The notes under the pieces were generated by a model. That model had not been told where the DNA came from. It searched no databases and saw nothing but the letters and a program-made list of their open reading frames with translations. From the NCBI RefSeq assembly GCF_016464385.1, contig NZ_JADMLH010000006.1:124001-188000 (forward strand): DNA of 64,000 nt, in the 5' to 3' direction. The position numbers and the translations under genes are program-made. Origin of the DNA: Nucisporomicrobium flavum. Lineage in GTDB: Bacteria; Actinomycetota; Actinomycetes; Mycobacteriales; Micromonosporaceae. Shown piece after piece: positions 58,665-64,000 of this stretch (position 1 is its first letter; each line of letters opens with the position of its first letter).

Positions 58665-60622
58665 GCGACCACTGCGGGGCAGGAAGCGGCCGGGACGGCG
58701 GGGTGGCCGGTGTCACGACGCCGCGCCTCGCGCTCGCCGGCAGCCCGAACGCCGGGAAGACGAGCATCTTCAACGCGCTCACCGGCCTGCGCGCCAAGAC
58801 CGGCAATTATCCCGGCGTCACCGTCTCCCGGTTCGTCGGCACGAGCCGGATCAACGGCCACCGCTACCTGATCGAGGACCTGCCCGGCACCTACAGCCTC
58901 GCGCCGATCAGCCCGGACGAGCAGGTCATGGTCGACGTGCTGGACGGCCGGCTCGACGGCGAGCCGCCGCCGGACGCCGTGCTGGTCGTCGTCGACGCCA
59001 CCACGCTGCGCCGGTCCCTGCGGTTCGCGGCCGAGGTCATCGGGCGCGGGCTGCCGAGCGCGGTCGTCGTGACGTTCACCGACGAGCTCGCGGCGGGACA
59101 GGGCGCGCTGGACGTCGAGGCGTTCGGGCAGGCGCTCGGCGTACCCGCGGTCGCGGTGATCGGGCGCGGCGGGCAGGGCGCGGACCGGCTGCGCGAGCTG
59201 ATCGACGAGTGGCGGTCCTGGCCGGCGCCGGTGCTGGCGCCGCCGGCCGACCGGGCCGAGCTCGACGCCTGGGCCGAGTCCGTGCTGGCCTTCGCCGGCT
59301 ACCGGCCGCCGGGCCGGCACCGGACAACGCAGCGGATCGACGCCGTCCTGCTGCATCCGGTGGGCGGCACGCTCGTATTCCTGGCCGTCATGGTGCTGTT
59401 CTTCCAGGTCGTGTTCCGGCTGGCCGCGCCGCTGCAGGGGTACGTCGAGTCGTTCTTCGGCTGGCTGTCCACGCTGGTGAGCACGCACATCCAGAGCCCG
59501 TGGCCGGCGGGGCTGCTCGGCGACGCCCTGATCGGCGGCGTCGGCGGCGTCATGGTGTTCGTCCCGCAGATCATGCTGCTGTTCCTGCTCATCGCGGTGC
59601 TCGAGGGCGTCGGCTACATGTCGCGGGCCGCGTTCCTCATGGACCGGGTGATGGCCCGCGCGGGTCTCGAGGGACGGGCCTTCGTCTCCCTGCTGTCGTC
59701 CTTCGCGTGCGCGATCCCGGGCATCATGGCGACCCGGACGCTGCCGTCGGCCCGCGACCGGCTCGCCACGATGATGGCCGCCCCGCTGATCACCTGCTCG
59801 GCCCGGCTCCCGGTGTACGTGCTGCTGATCGGCCTGCTCGTGGACCCCTCGGCCCGGGTGGGACCGCTCGGAGTGCAGGGCCTGGTCATGTTCGCCATGT
59901 ACCTGCTCGGCGCCGTGTCCGCCATGCTCGCGGCCTGGGCGTTCAAGAAGATCGGCGGGCGGCGGGGCACGGCCATGCCGTTCTCCATGGAGATGCCGCC
60001 GTACCGGATGCCCACGCTGCGCTCGGTGCTCATCGCCATGGGCCAGTCGGCGCGGTCGTTCGTGCGGAAGTGCTCGACCATCATCACGGTCACCACGGTC
60101 GCGCTGTGGCTCCTGCTCAACCTGCCCGTCCACTCGGCCGCGGACCTGCGCGCGCACGGCGTGGACCCGGGTGACGACCGGTCGGTGTCCGCGTACGTCA
60201 CCGACCACAGCTATGCGGCGGCGCTCGGGCGCGGTGTCGCGCCGGTGTTCGCGCCGCTGGGCTTCGACTGGCGGATCTCGATCGGCGTGCTGTCCGCCCA
60301 GTCGGCCCGGGAGACCTTCGTCGCCACCCTCGGTCAGGTCGCCGCCGCCGAGAACGCCGAAGAACCGGCTCAGGCGCTGCGGACCATGACGTACTCCGAC
60401 GGGCCGCGCGCCGGGCAACGCGTCTTCACCGCCCCGACCATCGCGGCGCTGCTGGTGTACTTCGCCTTCGCGCTGCAGTGCATGGCGACCGTCGGCATCC
60501 TGCGGCGCGAGACGGGCGGCTGGAAGTGGCCGCTGATCGCGTTCGGCTACCTGACCACGCTCGCGTGGGTGATGGCGTTGCTGGCGCGGACGGTCACCGC
60601 CCTGCTGACCGGGGCCGGCTGA
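58661..60622 (+). CDS. feoB: FeoB ferrous iron transporter
   Basis: 653 residues. GTP-binding domain: GSPNAGKTS (G1), DLPGTYSL (G3), and TFTDEL at the G4 place where most FeoB have NxxD; the Asn is replaced by Thr. The membrane part has two Gate repeats (VGGVMVFVPQIMLLF, SFACAIPGIMATRTL with the conserved Cys, ISIGVLSAQSARETFV) and about eleven helices. It imports Fe2+ driven by GTP (or ATP) hydrolysis, mainly useful when oxygen is low and iron is ferrous. Its stop overlaps the start of the Nfu-like gene. Confidence 0.96.
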   Translation: MSDHCGAGSGRDGGVAGVTTPRLALAGSPNAGKTSIFNALTGLRAKTGNYPGVTVSRFVGTSRINGHRYLIEDLPGTYSLAPISPDEQVMVDVLDGRLDGEPPPDAVLVVVDATTLRRSLRFAAEVIGRGLPSAVVVTFTDELAAGQGALDVEAFGQALGVPAVAVIGRGGQGADRLRELIDEWRSWPAPVLAPPADRAELDAWAESVLAFAGYRPPGRHRTTQRIDAVLLHPVGGTLVFLAVMVLFFQVVFRLAAPLQGYVESFFGWLSTLVSTHIQSPWPAGLLGDALIGGVGGVMVFVPQIMLLFLLIAVLEGVGYMSRAAFLMDRVMARAGLEGRAFVSLLSSFACAIPGIMATRTLPSARDRLATMMAAPLITCSARLPVYVLLIGLLVDPSARVGPLGVQGLVMFAMYLLGAVSAMLAAWAFKKIGGRRGTAMPFSMEMPPYRMPTLRSVLIAMGQSARSFVRKCSTIITVTTVALWLLLNLPVHSAADLRAHGVDPGDDRSVSAYVTDHSYAAALGRGVAPVFAPLGFDWRISIGVLSAQSARETFVATLGQVAAAENAEEPAQALRTMTYSDGPRAGQRVFTAPTIAALLVYFAFALQCMATVGILRRETGGWKWPLIAFGYLTTLAWVMALLARTVTALLTGAG

Positions 60623-61149
60623 TGATCCCCATCCATCCCCAGCCCTGCGCGGGACGGCCGGACCGGCTGCGCTGGATCACCCCGGCCGGCGTGCTGCCGT
60701 TCACCGGCGTCCCGGCCACCGTCCCGGCCGCGCTCGCCACGCTGCTGCGCGACGGGACGCTCGCGGCGGTGAAGGTCGAGGCCACTGCGATCGTCACGGA
60801 CCTGGCCGCGGGACGGAGCTGGTCGCGCGACGGGTCCCGCGTACGGTCGGCCCTGCACGAAGCGCTCGCCGACCCGGCCGGCTGGACCGGCACCCCGGGC
60901 GGTGACGGCGACCCGGACGAACCGTTGCGGGCCGCGGCCGCCGCGCTGATCGACGGGCGGGCGGGCGAGCTGGCGCTCTCCCACGGCGGCCTCATCGAGC
61001 TGGTGGACGTCCACGACGGCGTGGTGACGGTCCGCATGTCGGGGGCCTGCCACGGCTGCCCGGCCGCCGGGATCACCCTGCGCCACCGGCTCGAGGACGA
61101 ACTCCGGCGCCGGTGTCCCGGCGTACGCCAGGTCGTCAACCGCGCTTAG
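60622..61149 (+). CDS. NifU-like Fe-S scaffold (Nfu) protein
   Basis: 175 residues, start codon overlapping the feoB stop. The C-terminal domain [36 protein letters not shown] is the Nfu/NifU C-terminal fold with the CXXC that carries a 4Fe-4S cluster. The N-terminal part ([26 protein letters not shown]) resembles the Nfu N-terminal domain. It probably passes imported iron into Fe-S clusters. Convergent with cysK; the stop codons share bases (61146-61149). Confidence 0.9.
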   Translation: MIPIHPQPCAGRPDRLRWITPAGVLPFTGVPATVPAALATLLRDGTLAAVKVEATAIVTDLAAGRSWSRDGSRVRSALHEALADPAGWTGTPGGDGDPDEPLRAAAAALIDGRAGELALSHGGLIELVDVHDGVVTVRMSGACHGCPAAGITLRHRLEDELRRRCPGVRQVVNRA

Positions 61150-62063
61150 GCGTCGAACAACGGCGTGCTGAGGTACCGCTCGCCGGTGTCCGGGAGCACG
61201 ACGACCACGGTGCGGCCCTCGAACTCCGGCCGGCGTGCCACGCGGGCCGCGGCGTACAGGGCGGCGCCGCTGGACACGCCGGCCAGGATGCCCTCGCTGT
61301 GGGCGAGCCGGCGGGCGGCGGAGCGGGCCTGGTCCACGCTGACGCGGACGACCTCGTCGTACACGGTGGGGTCGAGCACCTCGGGGACGAAGCCGGCGCC
61401 GATGCCCTGGATGCCGTGCGGGCCGGGGGCGCCGCCGGAGAGCACCGGGGACTCGGCCGGTTCCACGGCGTACACCCGCAGGCCGGGCTTCTTCTCCTTG
61501 AGCACCTGGCCGACGCCGGTCAGGGTGCCGCCGGTGCCGACCCCGCCGACGACCGCGTCGAGGTCGCCGTCGGTGTCGTTCCAGATCTCCAGCGCGGTGG
61601 TACGCCGGTGCACCTCGGGGTTGGCCGGGTTGTCGAACTGCCGGGGCAGGAACGCGCGCCGCTCGTCGGCGATCTCCAGGGCCCGGGCCACCGCGCCGCG
61701 CATGCCGTCGGCGGCGGGCGTCAGGACCAGCTCCGCACCGTACGCGGCCAGCAACGCCCGCCGCTCGGCGCTCATGCTCTCCGGCATGGTGAGCGTCAGC
61801 CGGTAGCCGCGCGCGGCCGCCACCATGGCCAGGCCGATGCCGGTGTTGCCGCTGGTCGCCTCCACGATGGGGACGCCCGGCCGCAGCTCCTCGGTGGCCT
61901 CGGCGGCCTCGATCATGGCCAGTGCGATGCGGTCCTTGACGCTGCCGCCGGGATTGGCGGACTCGAGTTTCGCGAGCAGCCGGGCCGGCAGCCCGGGTTC
62001 GAAGCGGGACAGCCGCACCAGGGGCGTCCGGCCGATCAGTGCGGTGATGTCGTCGTGGACCAT
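61146..62063 (-). CDS. cysK: Cysteine synthase (O-acetylserine sulfhydrylase)
   Basis: 305 residues. PLP-dependent: [13 protein letters not shown] contains the Schiff-base Lys, TSGNTGIG binds the substrate carboxylate, [12 protein letters not shown] binds the PLP phosphate and LAGVSSGAA the ring region. Makes cysteine from O-acetylserine and sulfide. Its start lies 28 bp inside the end of the cysE-type gene, so expression is coupled and the two enzymes may form the cysteine synthase complex. Cysteine feeds Fe-S clusters and mycothiol. Confidence 0.95.
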   Translation of the reverse strand: MVHDDITALIGRTPLVRLSRFEPGLPARLLAKLESANPGGSVKDRIALAMIEAAEATEELRPGVPIVEATSGNTGIGLAMVAAARGYRLTLTMPESMSAERRALLAAYGAELVLTPAADGMRGAVARALEIADERRAFLPRQFDNPANPEVHRRTTALEIWNDTDGDLDAVVGGVGTGGTLTGVGQVLKEKKPGLRVYAVEPAESPVLSGGAPGPHGIQGIGAGFVPEVLDPTVYDEVVRVSVDQARSAARRLAHSEGILAGVSSGAALYAAARVARRPEFEGRTVVVVLPDTGERYLSTPLFDA

Positions 62064-62584
62064 GGTGGGCTCCCGAGGGTGACGCAGGGTGCCGGCGCCC
62101 GCAGCCGGGCACCGGCCGGGACGTCGGAGTGGACGAGGCAGAGGGCGCCGATCTCGGCGTCGTCGCCGATGTGGACGGGCCCGAGCACGGTGGCGCCGAC
62201 GCCGAGCACGACGCGGTCGCCGACGGTGGGGTGACGCCGGCTGCCCTTGGGGTCGCGGCGCCACCCCCGTCCGCCGAGGGTGACCTGGTGGTACATGGTC
62301 ACGTCGTCGCCGATGCGGGCGGTCTCCCCGATGACGACCCCGGCGCCGTGGTCGATGAACAGCCGTTTGCCGACGACGGCGCCGGGGTGGATCTCGATCC
62401 CCGTCGCGTGGCGCATCGCCTGGGAGATCAGGCGGGGCAGCAGGGGTACGCCCCGGCCGTGCAGCCAGTGCGCGAGGCGGTGCCCCCACACGGCCCAGAG
62501 GCCGGGGTAGAGCAGGACTTCGGCACGGTGGATGCCGTACAGGGCCGGGTCACGGCGGCACGCGGCGCGGACGTCGTCCAGCAC
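62036..62584 (-). CDS. cysE: Serine O-acetyltransferase (CysE/EpsC family)
   Basis: 182 residues from GTG 62584 (GAAGGA seven bases upstream). Left-handed beta-helix of hexapeptide repeats ([52 protein letters not shown]), short helical N-terminus typical of the short actinobacterial form. It acetylates serine with acetyl-CoA. The C-terminal tail is not the usual ...NI/GI ending that binds CysK; it ends [11 protein letters not shown] because the frame runs into cysK, so complex formation is uncertain. Confidence 0.93.
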   Translation of the reverse strand: MLDDVRAACRRDPALYGIHRAEVLLYPGLWAVWGHRLAHWLHGRGVPLLPRLISQAMRHATGIEIHPGAVVGKRLFIDHGAGVVIGETARIGDDVTMYHQVTLGGRGWRRDPKGSRRHPTVGDRVVLGVGATVLGPVHIGDDAEIGALCLVHSDVPAGARLRAPAPCVTLGSPPWSTTTSPH

Positions 62585-62625
62585 GAGGGGTTCCTTCGAG
62601 GAAGACGTGTACAGGGGCTGCGGAG

Positions 62626-62733
62626 TCAGCGCCCCGGACAGCGCTCGTCGAAGACGCGGCGCACGTGCGTGCCGGCGAGGGGTACGGCGAATCGGTAGCC
62701 GGCCAGCCGGCGTCGCGTACCCCTCTCGATCAT
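62626..62733 (-). CDS. Possible 35-residue leader peptide before cysE-cysK
   Basis: ATG 62733 to TGA 62626: MIERGTRRRLAGYRFAVPLA, then a short tail ending DERCPGR. It is basic, with one Cys near the end, 41 bp upstream of cysE. The ribosome site is weak. It could be a small protein under the DosR-like box at 62770-62783 or a chance frame. It lacks the run of Cys codons expected of a cysteine attenuator. Confidence 0.3.
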   Translation of the reverse strand: MIERGTRRRLAGYRFAVPLAGTHVRRVFDERCPGR

Positions 62734-62743
62734 GAACCCGACG

Positions 62744-63565
62744 CTATCCACGCGTTTCCGCGCCGGACAGGGCCGAAAGACCCGCCCGCTGGAGGCGTAC
62801 CTGCCAGACGTCCGGGCCGTCCTGCAGCCATTCGGTGGCGAACTGGCCGCTGTAGCGCCGGTCGATCTCGGTGAGCAGGGGCAGCGGGGCGTGCGGCGCG
62901 ACGAGGACGAGCGCGCCGTCGGCCGGCACCGCGTCGACCGCGGCGAGCACGGTGGCGTGCCGCTGCGCGTGCGGGAGTTCGCGTACGTCGATCCGAGCGT
63001 CGATGCTGAGCGCCGGGGCCGGGGCCTCGGCGGCGCCGGAGGAGTCCCCGCCGCACCCGCAGCCGCCGCACCCGCACCCGGATTCCGCCGGCTTGCCGTC
63101 CTCACCCAGCAGCTCATGCATGCCCGCGAGCAGGGCCGCGAGGTCGACGTCGCCGGCGTCCACGAGCACCGGCACGATCAGTTCGTTCTCCTTGGCCAGG
63201 TGCGCCTCGAACACCGCGCGCAGCGCCCGGGCGGCCGCCGCGGCAGCCACCGGGGACGGGGTGGTCTCCAGCTCGGTCACCAGCTCCGCGATGGCCCGGT
63301 GCTCCCCCAGCATGCCGTCGACCAGCAGTTTCGCCTCCGGGCGCCGGGCCGCGGCCGGGTAGAGCGCCTCCTCCTCGGCGTACGCGTGCGGCAGCAGCTC
63401 GGTGTGCACCCAGCCGACGAGCTCGTCCCGCACCGCCCAGGTGCGCCGCAGGCTGCCGATGTCCGCGGCCTCGACGAGCTCGGCCACCTGCCGGGTCAGG
63501 GCGGCGGCGAGCTGCTCGTGGTGGGCGACGACGGCGGCTGCGGCGGTTCGGTCGGACTGTGACAT
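62744..63565 (-). CDS. Hemerythrin - Cys-rich linker - DUF2249 protein
   Basis: 273 residues from ATG 63565 (GAGGAG upstream). Residues about 10-150 form a hemerythrin-like four-helix domain (HHEQLAAAL, HTELLPHAYAEEEALYP, GEHRAIAELV, HLAKENELIVP). A linker ESGCGCGGCGCGG has five Cys in ten residues and could hold a metal cluster. Residues about 195-273 form a DUF2249 domain (IDVRELPHAQRHATVLAAVDAVPADGALVLVAPHAPLPLL). Such proteins accompany NO or denitrification stress genes. Divergent from an HTH regulator with a palindromic operator. Confidence 0.9.
   Translation of the reverse strand: MSQSDRTAAAAVVAHHEQLAAALTRQVAELVEAADIGSLRRTWAVRDELVGWVHTELLPHAYAEEEALYPAAARRPEAKLLVDGMLGEHRAIAELVTELETTPSPVAAAAAARALRAVFEAHLAKENELIVPVLVDAGDVDLAALLAGMHELLGEDGKPAESGCGCGGCGCGGDSSGAAEAPAPALSIDARIDVRELPHAQRHATVLAAVDAVPADGALVLVAPHAPLPLLTEIDRRYSGQFATEWLQDGPDVWQVRLQRAGLSALSGAETRG
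62770..62783 (-). promoter_or_regulatory. DosR-like box GGGCCGAAAGACCC before cysE-cysK
   Basis: Read on the plus strand; as an imperfect palindrome it works in both directions. It lies in the last codons of the hemerythrin-DUF2249 gene, 37-50 bp before the small frame at 62733 and about 186-199 bp before cysE. Confidence 0.4.
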
Positions 63566-63612
63566 GGCGCGCTCCTCGAAATTCGGCCGGGGCCTGGTTT
63601 TGCTGTCATTCG

Positions 63613-63624
63613 ACGTTATAACGT
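63613..63624. promoter_or_regulatory. Perfect 12-bp palindrome ACGTTATAACGT
   Basis: Located between the divergent hemerythrin-DUF2249 and HTH-regulator genes, nine bases before GTG 63633. AT-rich in a very GC-rich setting, so a good operator candidate for the adjacent regulator. Confidence 0.65.
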
Positions 63625-63632
63625 TTAGCACC

Positions 63633-64000
63633 GTGGAAACCTCCGGTACAGGCCCGAGCGGCGAGACGATCGACACCCCGCGGCACCGCGCGCTCGGGTC
63701 GGCGAGCCGCGTCACGATCCTGCGGCTGGTGCGCGACGCGGCCGGCGGGCTGACCGCCGCCGACGTGGCGACCGCCACCGGCCAGCACCTGTCGACCACC
63801 CGCGTGCACCTCGAACGGCTCGTGGAGGCCGGGCTGCTCGTGAAGGCCCGAGCGAGCGGAGGCCTGCCGGGGCGGCCCGCGTGGCGCTACCGGACCACCT
63901 CCGCCGACCCCGCGCCGGCGCCGTACCGGGCGCTCGCGGCGGCCCTGCTCGCCCATCTGCCCCGCGGCAAGGGCGACACCCGGGAGGCGGCCGGCCGGGT
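63633..64000 (+). CDS. ArsR-like helix-turn-helix regulator, 3'-truncated by the window edge
   Basis: 122 codons are visible from GTG 63633; the rest lies outside the window. HRALGSASRVTILRLVRDAAGGLTAADVATATGQHLSTTRVHLERLVEAGLLVKARASGGLPGRPAWRYRTT is a winged HTH of ArsR/MarR-like type. The regulator is divergent from the hemerythrin-DUF2249 gene and probably controls it. No sensor domain is visible in the part shown. Confidence 0.85.
   Translation, partial: METSGTGPSGETIDTPRHRALGSASRVTILRLVRDAAGGLTAADVATATGQHLSTTRVHLERLVEAGLLVKARASGGLPGRPAWRYRTTSADPAPAPYRALAAALLAHLPRGKGDTREAAGR

Noticed and set aside
1..64000. tRNA, rRNA, CRISPR arrays, insertion sequences, prophage or attachment sites
   Set aside because: No cloverleaf-like CCA-ended segments, regular spaced repeats, transposase or integrase genes were recognised by eye. 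A tRNA/ncRNA covariance search would be the proper test.

Overview
The window is very GC-rich DNA with many GTG starts, tight ATGA/GTGA gene overlaps and short intergenic gaps. It carries a SARP-type regulator, an LCP cell-wall ligase, deazaflavin (F420)-type oxidoreductases and an MshC/CysS-like ligase. Together these point to a filamentous actinomycete, most likely of the Micromonosporaceae (Actinoplanes-like); the family-level placement is inference. I saw no rRNA, tRNA, CRISPR array, insertion sequence or prophage. The first gene (GH3 glycosidase) and the last (HTH regulator) are cut by the window edges.

Layout. 1-7.1 kb: GH3 glycosidase end, MmpS-like lipoprotein, nitronate monooxygenase, LCP protein, vanadium-haloperoxidase/PAP2-like secreted protein, lipid kinase. 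7.2-12 kb: a secreted flavin oxidase followed by a 58-residue secreted peptide with a tandem decapeptide repeat (not previously obvious, found by reading between the genes); a citrate synthase divergent from a second one that carries an N-terminal DNA-binding domain; a GntR regulator. 12-22 kb: SARP-NB-TPR regulator, degenerate VanX-like protein, NlpC/P60 plus VCBS-repeat protein, CHAT protease-like protein, Nudix hydrolase, YwiC-like membrane protein, XRE regulator.

22.4-37.6 kb is one coherent minus-strand locus: Dpp/Opp-type peptide importer, two related serine beta-lactamase-fold hydrolases (one fused to an S9 peptidase), PucR regulator, M20 hydrolase, GNAT acyltransferase and an N-succinylamino acid racemase/OSBS-like enolase-superfamily enzyme. 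The last three match the known N-succinyl route that turns D-amino acids into L-amino acids, so I read the locus as import, cleavage and stereo-inversion of D-residue-containing peptides, perhaps peptidoglycan fragments.

37.7-46 kb: diguanylate cyclase, secreted M15 peptidase, D-lactate-dehydrogenase-type FAD/Fe-S protein, flavin reductase, Nudix, ABC-2 permease. 46-64 kb is dense in redox, iron, sulfur and fluoride functions: two hemerythrins, MshC/CysS-like ligase, small Cys-rich and small basic proteins, two deazaflavin oxidoreductases, flavodoxin, a second enolase with two CrcB/Fluc channels and DUF190, FeoA-FeoB-Nfu, CysE-CysK. A recurring near-palindrome, GGGCCGAAGGTCCC or close variants, lies upstream of many of these genes, and a related GGACCAAAGTCC site precedes the ywiC-like gene. 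It resembles DosR/DevR-type (hypoxia, redox) operators, and I propose the region is a shared regulon.
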